Source of the DNA: Neopusillimonas aromaticivorans
GTDB taxonomy: Bacteria; Pseudomonadota; Gammaproteobacteria; Burkholderiales; Burkholderiaceae_B
Length of the DNA stretch: 64,000 nucleotides
Direction: 5' to 3'
NCBI RefSeq assembly: GCF_030344915.1
Contig: NZ_CP128233.1
Location: 558,001-622,000 of the forward strand
The position numbers were made by a program, and so were the translations under genes. Positions 42,756 through 53,456 of this stretch are shown in pieces (position 1 is the first letter of the stretch; every line of letters starts with the position of its first letter). The notes beneath the pieces are model-generated. The model saw only the letters and a list, made by a program, of their open reading frames with translations, did no database searches and was not told the origin of the DNA.

Positions 42756-43736
42756 TTAACGCACCTGTGCCCGACTGGTCTGATCATCATTTTGCGCCCG
42801 CGCAACAAGGGTTTTTGCAGCGTCGGGCTTATCGAGAAACAGGCGAGGGTCCAACGGGTGACCCGCCATACGCACTTCAAAGTGCAAATGCGGGCCAGTC
42901 GAACGCCCTGTCGAGCCAACATGCCCGATAAGCTGGCCTTTCTCGACCAAATCACCTACCTTGACTTCAATAGTTGATGCATGCGCATAACGCGTCATCA
43001 AGCCATTGCCATGCTCGATTTCGATAGTTTTCCCGTAACCCGACTGATAACTGGCTACCGCAACCACCCCACCGGACGCCGCATGAATCGGAGTACCCTG
43101 CGGTGCAGAAAAATCAAGCCCTTCGTGCATTGAACGCCGCCCGGAGATTGGGTGACGACGCCAGCCGAACGATGAGCTTAGATACGGCACGTTAACCGGT
43201 GCATAGGTAGGCAGACTCGCTTCCTGGCCGGCCCGCTGCGTCATGACGAGATCCAGCATGGCAAAATTATTGCGCTGCATGGCCAATCGTTGCTCAAGCA
43301 GATCAAGTTCACGGCCAAGTGTTTCTGCCGAATCATACGGCAATGCAAAGCCGGCAGGCTCATCAAGCACCAGCCCGATATCATCCGTGCCCGCCCCCTC
43401 ATCGGTGGCAGTAGCCACACCGGCTGCCTGGGCTACACGCTTGCTGACGGTATCCATTTCAATGACACGGGCCTGCAATTCCCCCATTTTGGCCGAGAGC
43501 TGATGCAAGTTGGCGCGCAACAACCCCGAGTCTTGCACCGCCCGGTCATACGTCAACGATGCCGCATCAACGGTCATCAGGGTGTCAGGTTTGGAAAAAT
43601 AAGCTTGCAACCAGGCTCCGGCACCCGCCGAACCAAAGACCAAGGCTACAACGGCAGGCACGACGACCCAACGTCGGCGCCCGTTAGGGCTAGAATGACT
43701 GGCAGAAGCCTCTGCCGTCTGACGACTGTCTTTCAC
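42756..43736 (-). CDS. Membrane-anchored M23 (LytM) metallopeptidase
   Basis: Intact, about 326 aa. The N-terminal TM anchor (WVVVPAVVALVFGSAGAGAWL) is followed by a predicted coiled coil (about 70-165) and a LytM domain. Zinc ligands and catalytic residues lie in MHEGLDFSAPQGTPIHAA (HxxxD) and in GPHLHFEVRM. It may cleave peptidoglycan cross-links or activate an amidase, as EnvC and NlpD do; the intact HxxxD and HxH motifs favour catalysis. The position upstream of secA is shared with relatives of Bordetella. It is divergent from dciA. Confidence 0.9.
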   Translation of the reverse strand: MKDSRQTAEASASHSSPNGRRRWVVVPAVVALVFGSAGAGAWLQAYFSKPDTLMTVDAASLTYDRAVQDSGLLRANLHQLSAKMGELQARVIEMDTVSKRVAQAAGVATATDEGAGTDDIGLVLDEPAGFALPYDSAETLGRELDLLEQRLAMQRNNFAMLDLVMTQRAGQEASLPTYAPVNVPYLSSSFGWRRHPISGRRSMHEGLDFSAPQGTPIHAASGGVVAVASYQSGYGKTIEIEHGNGLMTRYAHASTIEVKVGDLVEKGQLIGHVGSTGRSTGPHLHFEVRMAGHPLDPRLFLDKPDAAKTLVARAQNDDQTSRAQVR

Positions 43737-43763
43737 TGTTAAATTCCTTGCTTGTTACTGCCT

Positions 43764-44242
43764 ATGTCTGATGCATCACGTCGCGCCGGCCCGTTTTCGG
43801 GGCGCAATACCGGCCACACGGTTATCGAGTGGCTAAATAATGACCAACAGGGGGCAACGTGCTGGCAACCGCACAGCGGCTGCTGCAACTTGAGCGCGCC
43901 GCACAGAAAGCCCTGCCGCCAGCCCTGGCGGGCAGCTGCCGTGTTGCACGCGTGGAAGACGGACTGCTGACGCTGGCAGTACCCAGCGCCGCGCACGCCT
44001 CGAAACTTCGACAACTTGCGCCCAGAATCGTTCAATTATTGGCTCACGCCGGATGGAACCTTAACGAAATCAGTATCAAGGTTCAAGCCAGCCTGGCTAC
44101 AAACAGCACACCACCGCCAAGACCCAAAGACATCAATCCGCTGGATGCATCCGCCATCGCCGCCTTTGAAAACTTGCGAGAAAATACGCCACCTGGCCCA
44201 CTGGCAGACGCCCTGGCCCGTCTGATAGCGCGGCACAAATAA
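43764..44242 (+). CDS. dciA: DUF721/DciA family protein (one frameshift)
   Basis: About 159 aa after adding one G at the G5 run 43850-43854. The DUF721 core is visible: ATAQRLLQLERAAQKALPPALAG, CRVARVEDGLLTLAVPSAAHASKLRQL and PRIVQLLAHAGWNLNEISIKVQ. DciA loads the replicative helicase DnaB in bacteria that lack DnaC, as betaproteobacteria do. The C-terminus is proline-rich and probably disordered. Its place next to secA and lpxC matches the common dciA context. Confidence 0.82.
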
Positions 44243-44262
44243 AAACGGCTAACCAACCGTCC

Positions 44263-44291
44263 AAAAAACCACCCGATGCAGGTGGTTTTTT
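44263..44291. terminator. Bidirectional intrinsic terminator between dciA and lpxC
   Basis: Stem ACCACC/GGTGGT with loop CGATGCA, A6 on the left and T6 on the right. It serves the convergent ends of dciA and lpxC. Confidence 0.87.
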
Positions 44292-44319
44292 ATTTGCAAA
44301 TCAGTTTAACCGAAGTCGG

Positions 44320-45243
44320 TCAAGCAAGTTTCCATTCGTGCACGAACGCCTTGGGTGCCGTCGCAGCCGAATCATAAGTCACGATTTCCCAGGCAGACTC
44401 GTCGGCCAGCAAGGCACGTGCCAGCTGGTTATTGAGACCATGACCCGATTTGCAGGCCACGTAGCGTGCCACCAGTGGCTTGCCGATAAGATACAAATCG
44501 CCAATGGCATCGAGAATTTTATGTTTGACGAACTCATCTTCGTACCGCAGGCCATCGGAATTCAGGACGCGGTATTCGTCCATGACGATGGCATTGTCGA
44601 GGCTGCCACCCCGCGCCAGGCCAGCAGCGAGCAACGCCTCCAGCTCGTTTACAAAACCAAACGTGCGCGCCCGCGCAATGGATTTGACGTAAGAATCATT
44701 CGCGAAGTCAATTTCAGCAAAATTTGCCGTGGCATCAATGGCGGGATGACGAAAATCAATGGAAAATGACAAAGCAAAACCATCGTAGGGCTCAAGACGC
44801 GCCCATTTCAGATCATTACCCTCACCCTCACGGACCTCGATGGGTTTGAGAACACGCAAGAATTTCTTTGCAGCGGGTTGCTCCTGGAGGCCCGCAGAAC
44901 GCAGCAGATACACAAACGTACCCGCGCTGCCATCCATGATGGGCACTTCTTCGGCGTCAAGATCGACATGCAGGTTATCGATGCCCAAACCGGCCAGTGC
45001 CGACATCAGGTGCTCGACGGTGGACACCCTGGCCTTGTCTTTTTGCAAAACCGACGCCATGCGTGTTCCGCCCACCAAGCTGGCCTGGGCCGGCAGATCG
45101 ACAACTTCGGGCAGGTCGACCCGGTGGAACACAATGCCGGTATTGGGCTCGGCCGGACGCAGTGTCAAGGTGACACGACGGCCCGAATGCAGACCAACGC
45201 CGGTCGTGCTGACAGATTTTTGAAGGGTACGCTGACGTAACAT
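44320..45243 (-). CDS. lpxC: UDP-3-O-acyl-N-acetylglucosamine deacetylase LpxC
   Basis: First committed, zinc-dependent step of lipid A synthesis. Intact, 307 aa: MLRQRTLQKSVSTTGVGLHSG, VSTVEHLMSALAGLGIDN with the first zinc His, NAIVMDEYRVLNSDGLRYEDEFVKHKILDAIGDLYLIG with the other zinc ligands, and a C-terminal NNQLARALLA. It is the last gene of the dcw cluster. LpxC is commonly controlled by proteolysis in enterobacteria; the short C-terminus here gives no clear degron. Confidence 0.97.
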   Translation of the reverse strand: MLRQRTLQKSVSTTGVGLHSGRRVTLTLRPAEPNTGIVFHRVDLPEVVDLPAQASLVGGTRMASVLQKDKARVSTVEHLMSALAGLGIDNLHVDLDAEEVPIMDGSAGTFVYLLRSAGLQEQPAAKKFLRVLKPIEVREGEGNDLKWARLEPYDGFALSFSIDFRHPAIDATANFAEIDFANDSYVKSIARARTFGFVNELEALLAAGLARGGSLDNAIVMDEYRVLNSDGLRYEDEFVKHKILDAIGDLYLIGKPLVARYVACKSGHGLNNQLARALLADESAWEIVTYDSAATAPKAFVHEWKLA

Positions 45244-45485
45244 GATGATAAATAACGCTTGAAAAGCAGCGTCGTTATAGTTTGACGACTAACTTTGCAT
45301 TGTAACCGTTAAACAATGCAGATTCACGCCCTGTCGGCTATCACAATCAAATGAAACCGGAAAGTGCATGCGCAAACACCGATCTGTTCTGGGGAAACAA
45401 CAGACCGGTGCATGGGCAAATTGGGTGTCTGCCGGACACCCGAGAGAGTCAAAGGGACGCTGTCAACACACGCCCCTGGCAGAGA

Positions 45486-46653
45486 TCAGTCGGCTTGCTT
45501 GCGCAGGAAGGCTGGAATATCGAAATGATCCATACCCGCTGTTTCAAGCGCACGAACCTGGGCCGAAGCCTGGCTGCGAGGATTACGAATCACCGACGGT
45601 ACTTCAGCTGCCTCGGTAAAATCATGACCACCGGCAAACGGGACATCATCGGTACCGGTGCGGCGGGCTTCCTGCTGGGTCTGCACCAGCTGCGGACGGG
45701 CGTTGGCACGACCCAGACCGGTTGCCACAACCGTCACGCGCAGATTTTCACCCATCGCTTCGTCGTAGGCAGTACCGTAGATGACTGTGGCATCTTCAGC
45801 CGCAAAACCACGGATGGTTTCCATGATCTCGCGAGTTTCACGCATCTTGAGTGAACGACTGGCGGTGATATTGACCAACATGCCGCGGGCACCGTGCAAA
45901 TCAACGCCTTCAAGCAGCGGGCACGCGATGGCCTGCTCGGCCGCAACGCGGGCACGGTCAGCGCCAGTCGCGATCGCCGTACCCATCATGGCTTGACCTT
46001 GCTCACCCATAATGGTCTTGACGTCTTCGAAGTCAACGTTGACATTGCCTTCGACATTGATGATCTCGGCAATGCCTGCACACGCGTTATGCAACACGTC
46101 ATCTGCCGCCTTGAAGCAGTCTTCCTGGGTGGCGTCATCATCCATCAGGTCGTACAGGTTTTCATTCAGTACGACGATCAGGGAATGAACATGACGGGAC
46201 AGTTCAGTAATGCCCTCTTCGGCCATGCGCAAGCGCTTGGTGCCTTCGAATGAAAAAGGCTTGGTTACAACACCAACGGTCAGGATACCCAGTTCTTTGG
46301 CCACTTCCGCAACCACTGGACCTGCGCCAGTGCCTGTGCCGCCGCCCATGCCTGCGGTAATGAAAACCATGTGGGCGCCATTCAGCGCTGCACGGATTTC
46401 TTCACGTGCTGTTTCAGCCGCCGCACGCCCCTGCTCTGGCTTGGCACCTGCGCCCAGACCCGTACGGCCAAGGCGGATCTGCACCGGCGCTTCAGTTGCA
46501 GCCAGTGCCTGTGCATCGGTGTTGCAGCAAATAAAATCAACACCATGGATACCGGAACGGATCATGTGTGCCACTGCATTGCCGCCGGCCCCCTACTCCG
46601 ACAACCTTGATGACGGTACCGCTATTGTTGTTATCGAGCATTTCGAAATTCAT
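45486..46653 (-). CDS. ftsZ: Cell division GTPase FtsZ (one frameshift near the N-terminus)
   Basis: Tubulin-like GTPase that forms the Z ring. About 389 aa: MNFEMLDNNNSGTVIKVVGVGGAGG at the start, the GTP-binding signature ITAGMGGGTGTGAGP, the T7 loop NVDFEDVKTIM, and the conserved C-terminal tail DHFDIPAFLRKQAD that binds FtsA and ZipA. The G5 run at 46589-46593 must gain two G's to give VGVGGAGGNAVAHMI; without that the frame is lost at residue 20. The 166-bp gap to ftsA (46654-46819) may hold an ftsZ promoter; I see no clear sigma-70 pair. Confidence 0.97.
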
Positions 46654-46819
46654 CACGTTGACTCCCTCTGATGTTCAAAAATTGGTATTCAAAATTCCCC
46701 AGATACTGCCAATATTCAGAAATCGCTTCAAAGGAGATGCCAGACACTGCTCGCACCTGATTTGAAACGCCTTCCATGGACAAGCTTGCAACGCCTGCCC
46801 ATCCGGGCGCTTTCGCACC

Positions 46820-48045
46820 CTAATTCATAAACCACTCTTTCATGCGCGCCAGCACACTCTTGACACTACCTTTCTGTTGCGCCACTTTCTTGCCTCGAAC
46901 ACGTTGCACGCGGGCCTCAGTCAGCAAGCCCATAACGGTGGAAAACCTTGGGTTGCGCATAACGTCGGCCAAACTGCCCTCGTAAGCCGGCACGGCAACA
47001 CGCACAGGCTTCAGGAATACGTCTTCGGCCAGTTCGACAATGCCTGGCAGCAAGGCAGAGCCACCTGTCAGTACAACGCCTGAAGCCAACAAATCTTCAT
47101 AGCCCGACTCACGCACAATCTGCTGAACAAACGTGAACAGCTCTTCGACACGTGGTTCGATCACCGCCCCCAGCGCCTGCCGTTTGACCTGACGATTCGG
47201 CCGGTCACCCAATCCGGGCACTTCGATGTGTTCTTCGGGGTTGGCCAGCACCTGCTTGGCAATCCCGAAACGCAACTTGATTTCTTCAGCGTCTGGCGTT
47301 GGCGTGCGCAACATGGCGGCGATATCGCTGGTAATCTGATCACCCGCAATCGGAACCACGGCAGTATGACGAATGGCTCCACCGGTGTAAATGGCCACAT
47401 CGGTTGTTCCACCACCAATATCGACCAAAACAACACCCAGCTCTTTCTCATCCGACGTCAGACAGGCCATGCTTGAAGCCAGCGGCTGCAAAATCAGGTC
47501 TTGCACCTCAAGGCCACAACGGCGCACGCACTTGACGATATTCTGGGCGGCACTGACGGCTCCGGTCACGATATGCACCCGGACCTCAAGGCGCAACCCG
47601 CTCATGCCAATGGGCTCACGGATGTCATCCTGGTTATCGACAATGAATTCCTGCGTCAGGACATGCAGCACCTGCTGGTCGGTAGGTATGTTCACCGCCT
47701 TGGCCGTTTCAATGACCCTCGCCACATCGGCAGGCGTCACCTCTTTATCTTTGACGGCAACCATGCCACTGGAATTGAAGCTGCTGATGTGGCTGCCTGC
47801 AATACCCGTATACACTTCACGAATCTTGCAGTCGGCCATTAACTCAGCCTCTTCCAGGGCACGCTGGATCGAGTTGACCGTCGCCTCAATGTTGACGACA
47901 ACCCCTTGCGCATGCCCTGAGACTCGTGCTGGCCAAGACCTATGACCTCAAAGCGGCCGCCGGGCAAGATTTCAGCGACAACGGCAACCACTTTGCTGGT
48001 TCCGATATCCAGTGCAACAATCAGATCTTTGATGTCACGCGTCAT
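46820..48045 (-). CDS. ftsA: Cell division protein FtsA (one frameshift)
   Basis: Actin-like ATPase tethering FtsZ to the membrane and signalling to the septal synthase. About 408 aa: MTRDIKDLIVALDIGTSKVVAVVAE, the SHI-containing 1C domain (GIAGSHISSFNSSG), the phosphate loop VLVDIGGGTTDVAIY, VVLTGGSALLPGI and a C-terminal amphipathic helix VKSVLARMKEWFMN for membrane binding. The break is at the C4 run 47902-47905; one base restores MRKGVVVNIEATVNSIQRA. It starts six bases after ftsQ ends. Confidence 0.96.
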
Positions 48046-48051
48046 AGTTAT

Positions 48052-48836
48052 TCATTTAGAAGAAGAGTTGGAAACGGGCCCAAGCGTTACCGCAAACCCG
48101 TCCGGATAACGTAAATCGGCACTGACCACAGGCCGGTTAACCTGGCTGGCCAGCACCGGCCAGGCCTGTACAAAACGTTCGATACGACGGGCAAACGGAA
48201 CCGCACCTGCACGACCATGGGGGTCGGCCACATCGGCCGCCGGGTCACGTCCCAGGTTCAGCATCAGCCCATCCGACAACCTGACCGACCAGGCATAACG
48301 CGGGCTGAGGTGAATTTCGCTGACGGTCAGCCCCAGCGGCGCAAACCAGCGTGCCAGTTCAGCGTAACGCTGCACCACCAGGCGTTCAGCAGCATCAGGC
48401 CCGAAAAAGGCAGGTAACCGCACGTCATCCGGAAGCTCCCCTGATTGGCCCTGAAGGCCTCGCCCCAGGTATTGATCATTTCATCTTCATTCCACAAGGC
48501 CAGAGGCTGCTGCTCTTCAAACTCAACCAGTAACGTATCGGGCCAAACGCGGCGCACGCTGACATTGCGCACCCAGGGAACAGACTCAAGCACACGCCGG
48601 GCGTCATTCAGATTGATACTGAAGAAATTGCCCACCAGACGCCCCGCAATCGTGGCTTGTACGGTGGCTGCAGACACATAATCAAGCGTCTCTTCACCCA
48701 TGGGCTTGATCTGAACCTGTGCAATGGAGAAATAGGGTCGCTGGGCAACCCAGACCACAACGCCTGCAACCATAGCCAGTACCGCCAGCAGGGCCAGCGT
48801 GTTAGCAAGGAAGTTGACCAGGCGCGCGTCGTTCAC
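48052..48836 (-). CDS. ftsQ: Cell division protein FtsQ (one frameshift)
   Basis: Bitopic divisome scaffold. N-terminal cytoplasmic segment, TM helix (TLALLAVLAMVAGVVVWVA), a POTRA domain (YFSIAQVQIKPM, SINLNDARRVLESVPWVRNVSVRRVWPDTLLVEFEE) and a beta domain with RYAWSVRLSDGLMLNLGRD. The break at the C4 run 48438-48441 needs one base, giving about 261 aa. The start is GTG 48836 (NDARLVNFLAN). It lies four bases after ddlB. Confidence 0.94.
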
Positions 48837-48840
48837 GGCA

Positions 48841-49801
48841 TCAGGCTCCGTCAGATCCGGTTATTGACGGCTGCGCAACCTTGCAACGAGCCGTATCAAG
48901 AATCGCAAGGCACAGCTCGGCATAGCTCATGCCGGCGGCCTTCGCCCCCATTGGAACCAGCGAATGACTGGTCATGCCCGGCGATGTGTTCATCTCGAGC
49001 AGCCAGGGCTGGCCCGCGCCATCCAGCATGAAGTCGGCTCGCCCCCACCCCTCGCAGCCCAGTGCGACATAAGCGCGTTCGGCCAATTCGACAAGCCTGA
49101 CGGTTTGCGCCTTGTCGACGGCTGCCGGACACACATACTGTGTATCGTTGGAAATGTACTTGTGCTCGTAATCGTAGTTGCCACCTGGCGCAATGATCTC
49201 GATGGCAGGCAATGCGCGAACGTCACGCCCCTTGCCCAACACCGGCACGGTTAGCTCACGTCCACTGATAAAAGCCTCAAGCAACACCGTGTCATCGTAG
49301 CGTGCGGCCAAACGATAGGCGGCCAGCAACTCATCAGGGAATTCACCCTGGAAATGCCCAGCGTCGAGCCTTCGTGCGGGGTTTGACCATCAAGGGGTAA
49401 CCAACGGCCCGGGCCGCATCAACAAGGTCGGCCTCGTTGGTGACAACGGCGAATGCCGGTGTGGGCAATCCGGCCTGGAGCCAGACGTTCTTGGTCATGA
49501 CCTTGTCCATGGCCAGGCTGGAGGCCATGACGCCACTGCCCGTGTAGGGAATGCCCAATAATTCGAGCAAACCCTGAACCGTCCCGTCTTCTCCGAAGCG
49601 GCCATGCAACGCAATGAACACGCGATCAAAACCGGCGCTGACCAAGTCCTGGATATCCTGGCGTCCGGTATCGAACAAGTGGGCATCAACACCCGCACTG
49701 CGCAACGCATCATGGACGCCCTGCCCAGACATCAGCGATACATCGCGCTCGGCCGATGTACCGCCATAAAGAATACCGACGCGCCCGTACGCCTTGGTCA
49801 T
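48841..49801 (-). CDS. ddlB: D-alanine--D-alanine ligase DdlB (two frameshifts)
   Basis: ATP-grasp enzyme making the D-Ala-D-Ala dipeptide for MurF. Landmarks: GRVGILYGGTSAERDVSLMSG, ALHGRFGEDGTVQGLLELLGIPYTGSG, MVKPPHEGSTLGIS, GWGRADFMLDGAGQPWLLEMNTSPGMTSHSLVPMGAKAAG. Breaks at the G4 run 49378-49381 and at 49337-49339. One base at each gives VKPPHEGS and RVNSPDELLAAYR and about 320 aa. The ATG at 49801 overlaps the murC stop. Confidence 0.95.
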
Positions 49802-51204
49802 GCCAACTCTCCTACACGCGCGGGGACTTTGCTGATCGACCCCGCACCCATTACGATCACAACATCCCGGTCTTGCACGAAATCCAGGATAGCCTGGGGC
49901 AAGTCACCGACATTTTCCACAAACAACGGTTCAACCTTGCCTGCAACCCGCACGGCCCGGGTCAATGACCGACCGTCAGCAGCAACAAGGGGTGCCTCTC
50001 CTGCAGAATAAACTTCCGTCAGCAAAACGGCGTCGGCCGAACTGAGTACTTTGACAAAATCTTCGAAACAGTCGCGCGTGCGTGTATAACGATGTGGCTG
50101 AAACGCAAGCACAATCCGGCGATCTGGCCAGGCGCCCCGTGCGGCAGCCAGGGTGGCCGACATTTCAACCGGATGATGGCCGTAGTCATCAATCAGGGTG
50201 AATGTTCCGCCACCACGTGAGGCAGGAACCGGAAAATCTCCGACCTGGGTGAACCGGCGCCCAACCCCGTTGAACTCAGCCAGTGCACTGGCGATGGCGG
50301 CGTCATCAACCCCAAGCTCGGTAGCGACCGCGATGGCCGCCAGCGCATTCAGCACATTGTGGCGACCCGGCAAATTCAGGCAAACCGGCAGTGGCGGCAA
50401 TGCCCCTTCTGAAGACCGGCGCTCAACGTCAAATGACATCATGGTGCCCTTAGGCTTCACGTTCACCGCACGAACCAGGACATCTTCACCAAACCCGTAT
50501 GTCGTTACCGGACGCGAAATGAAGGGAATGATCTCGCGCACATAGGCATCGTCACCACACACGATTGCACTGCCATAAAACGGCAAGCGATGGGTGAACT
50601 CGATGAACGCGCTTTTCAGCCGCGCCACATCATGCCCATACGTGTCCATGTGATCCACATCGATATTGGTGATGATGCCCATGACCGGAAGCAAATTCAG
50701 AAATGACGCATCCGACTCATCGGCTTCGACCACGATGTAGTCCCCTTGCCCCAAACGCGCATTCGCGCCTGCCGAGGTCAAACGCCCGCCAATCACAAAG
50801 GTAGGGTCCAGATCACCGGCGGCCAGCACACTGGCCACAAGACTGGTCGTGGTGGTCTTGCCATGCGTGCCAGCTACAGCAATGCCTCGCTTCAGACGCA
50901 TCAGCTCGGCCAGCATCAGGGCACGTGGCACAACTGGAATATGCGCAGCACGTGCTGCGAGAACCTCGGGGTTATCGGCCGACACCGCAGTGGACGTCAC
51001 GAGCGCCCCGACACCCCTGATATTGTCAGCATCGTGTCCGATGGACACTTTGGCCCCCAATTGCTCCAGCCGCCGGGTCACTGCCGACGCCTGCAAATCG
51101 GAGCCGCTGATCGCGTACCCCAGGTTCAGCAAAACCTCGGCAATGCCGCTCATGCCCGAGCCGCCAATACCAACAAAATGAATACTTTGAATTCTGTGTT
51201 TCAT
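49798..51204 (-). CDS. murC: UDP-N-acetylmuramate--L-alanine ligase MurC
   Basis: First amino-acid addition to UDP-MurNAc in the cytoplasm. Intact, 468 aa from the ATG at 51204 (MKHRIQSIHFVGIGGSGM). The Mur ligase P-loop is AVAGTHGKTTTTSL; DADESDASF-type residues appear as VVEADESDASFLNLLP; further landmarks are NIDVDHMDTYG, NLPGRHNVLNALAA, DDYGHHPVEM and AFQPHRYTRT. The frame is open up to 51264, but the family starts here. It overlaps both ddlB and murG by four bases. Confidence 0.97.
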   Translation of the reverse strand: MKHRIQSIHFVGIGGSGMSGIAEVLLNLGYAISGSDLQASAVTRRLEQLGAKVSIGHDADNIRGVGALVTSTAVSADNPEVLAARAAHIPVVPRALMLAELMRLKRGIAVAGTHGKTTTTSLVASVLAAGDLDPTFVIGGRLTSAGANARLGQGDYIVVEADESDASFLNLLPVMGIITNIDVDHMDTYGHDVARLKSAFIEFTHRLPFYGSAIVCGDDAYVREIIPFISRPVTTYGFGEDVLVRAVNVKPKGTMMSFDVERRSSEGALPPLPVCLNLPGRHNVLNALAAIAVATELGVDDAAIASALAEFNGVGRRFTQVGDFPVPASRGGGTFTLIDDYGHHPVEMSATLAAARGAWPDRRIVLAFQPHRYTRTRDCFEDFVKVLSSADAVLLTEVYSAGEAPLVAADGRSLTRAVRVAGKVEPLFVENVGDLPQAILDFVQDRDVVIVMGAGSISKVPARVGELA

Positions 51205-52268
51205 GCGCCTCTCCTGGTCGCTTGTTCGCACGCGTCGGCAATCGCCTGGGCGGCGTTCAGGCACGCATGCTCATGCGCATGACGGGCCACATCGGCCAGC
51301 TCGGCGCGTGAACGCGCCTTCAGCCAGCCCGCAAGCCATTGTGGCGTAAATTCGTCTTGTTTCTGCAACCAGCCCCCTGGCACGCGCTCAGGTAACGGGC
51401 ATTCGCGGTCTGGTGATCGTCAATGGCATGCGGCAACGGCACAAACAATGCCGCCACACCGACCGCGGCCACTTCAGCTACCGTCATGGCACCAGCACGA
51501 CACACCAGCACATCGGCATCCCCCAAGGCACCCGCCATATCAGCAATGAATGCATGGCAATCGGCCGTAACGCCGGCCTTACGGTAGGCCTGACGCACGG
51601 ACTCGATGTGCTGCTCACCCGCCTGATGCACCACATACGGACGCTCATTGGCGGGCAGCAAGGCCAGCGCCTGAGGGACAGCCGTATTCAGCGCCTGGGC
51701 GCCCAGGCTACCGCCGATGACCAACAAACGCAGCGGCCCCTGACGACGGCCATACCGCGTTGCAGCAGCCTCGAGCCCCAACAGTTCAGGACGCACCGGA
51801 TTGCCGACCATCAAGGCGCCAGGCAAGGCCCCCGGGAAACCCACCAGAACCTTACTGGCCAACCTGGCCAACCAGCGGTTCGCGGTGCCTGCTACTGCGT
51901 TTTGCTCGTGCACGACCAACGGCACACCACCCAGAAAAGCCATCAACCCGCCCGGGAACGCGACATACCCCCATGCCCAGGACAACATCAGGCCGAACCC
52001 TGACCAGCGCTTTACGGGCTTGCCAGCAGGCCTGGAGCAGACGGAATGGCAACGCCAGCAGGGCGGCTATCCCTTTACCACGCAGGCCGGCAAACCGTAA
52101 CGGCTCAAGCGGCAAGCCGTGTGCCGGTACCAGCCGACCTTCCATGCGTTCGGGATGGCCCAGCCACACCACCTTCCAGCCACGCGACTGCATTTCTTTG
52201 GCGACAGCCAGCCCCGGCATAATGTGCCCACCGGTACCTCCAGCCATGATCAGCAGCGTCTGTGTCAT
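51201..52268 (-). CDS. murG: Lipid II synthase MurG (two frameshifts)
   Basis: Peripheral glycosyltransferase adding GlcNAc to lipid I. About 356 aa: LLIMAGGTGGHIMPGLAVA with the GGTGGH loop, KVVWLGHPERMEGRLVP, VLGMGGYVAFPGGLMAF, VVHEQNAVAGTANRWLA, VIGGSLGAQALN, CRAGAMTVAEVAAVGVAALFVPLPHAIDDHQTANARYL. Breaks: C5 run 51968-51972 (two bases missing to give GMGGYV) and C5 run 51373-51377 (one missing). It overlaps ftsW with ATGA. Confidence 0.95.
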
Positions 52269-53456
52269 GTCCGTTTACCTCGCATCAGGTTGCGATTCTC
52301 ATAGTCAATACGCAAGAGCAAAGCGACGGCGACCACATTCATGACGATACCTGACCCCCGTAACTGACCAGCGGCAAGGTCAGCCCTTTGGTTGGCAACA
52401 GCCCAACACAGACACCAATATTGATGAAAGACTGAATGCCCAACCACAAGCCAACGCCCTGGGCCACCAGACCATTGAAGACACGCTCCATGGCGATGGC
52501 TTGACGGCCGATATCAAACGCACGCCAGATCAGAAAAGCAAATGCACAAATCAGGCCAAGGACACCAACAAAGCCAAGCTCCTCGCCAATGACGGCTACG
52601 ATGAAATCGGTATGCGCCTCGGGCAGATAATGCAACTTTTCAATGCTGGAACCCAGACCCACACCAAACCATTCGCCTCGCCCCAGTGCAATCAGGGAGT
52701 GCGACAATTGATAGGCGCTTCCGTACATGTTGTCAGGATTCCAGGGTCCAGATACGCGAAGATACGCTCACGGCGCCATGGCGACAGCCAGATCAGCGAC
52801 ACAAACAGCGAGACTAGAATACCCAGCAAGGTCGAGAACAGGCGCCCATCAAGCCCGCCCAGAAACAAAAGCCCCACAGCAATCGCAACAATGACGATGA
52901 ACGCCCCGAGATCGGGCTCGAGCAGCAACAACATGCCCACGACACCCAAGGCCGCCGCCATCGGAATGAAACCACGCCAGAAATTCCGCATGTAATTCTG
53001 CTTGCGCACGGTATACGACGCAGCGAACAGGCAAATGGCCACCTTCATCAGTTCAGACGGCTGAAAATTAACCGGCCCAAGGGGTAACCAGCGGCGCGCC
53101 CCATTAACCTCACGGCCAATACCGGGAACCAGCACCACCAGCAACAGCAACAGGCACACGACAAACAAAGGGATTGCCAGTTTTTCCCAGACTTTCATCG
53201 GTACGCTGAACGCTGCAAAGGCGACCAGTAGCCCGACGGCAATAAACACACCATGACGCACCACAAAATAGTAGCGGCCGTAGCTGGCGTAGCGTGGCCC
53301 GTCAGCCAGAGCGATCGACGCCGAATAGACCATCAGCAACCCGAACATCAGCATGGCCAGCGTAACGGCCAATACGCTGACGTCAAACGCGGGCATGCTG
53401 GTCCGCCCCGGGCGAACACTATTGATGCTGGCGGTCAATCCGGAAATCAGACTCAT
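52265..53456 (-). CDS. ftsW: Septal peptidoglycan polymerase FtsW (two frameshifts)
   Basis: SEDS-family glycosyltransferase working with FtsI. About 397 aa, ten TM helices expected; many are visible (VSVLAVTLAMLMFGLLMVYSAS, FVVCLLLLLVVLV). Conserved positions: GARRWLPLGPVNFQPSELMKV, ALGVVGMLLLLEPDLGAF, the catalytic-region QLSHSLIALGRGEWFGVGLGSS, YLPEAHTDFIVAVIGEELG and LPLVSYGGSGIVMNVVA. Breaks: 52744-52746 (one missing, giving LDPWNPDNMYG) and the C5 run 52356-52360 (one missing). It overlaps murD by four bases. Confidence 0.96.

Noticed and set aside
45351..45854. Possible small gene between lpxC and ftsZ
   Set aside because: Half of it is antisense to ftsZ and the rest covers two hairpins. 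No ribosome site or protein-like composition.
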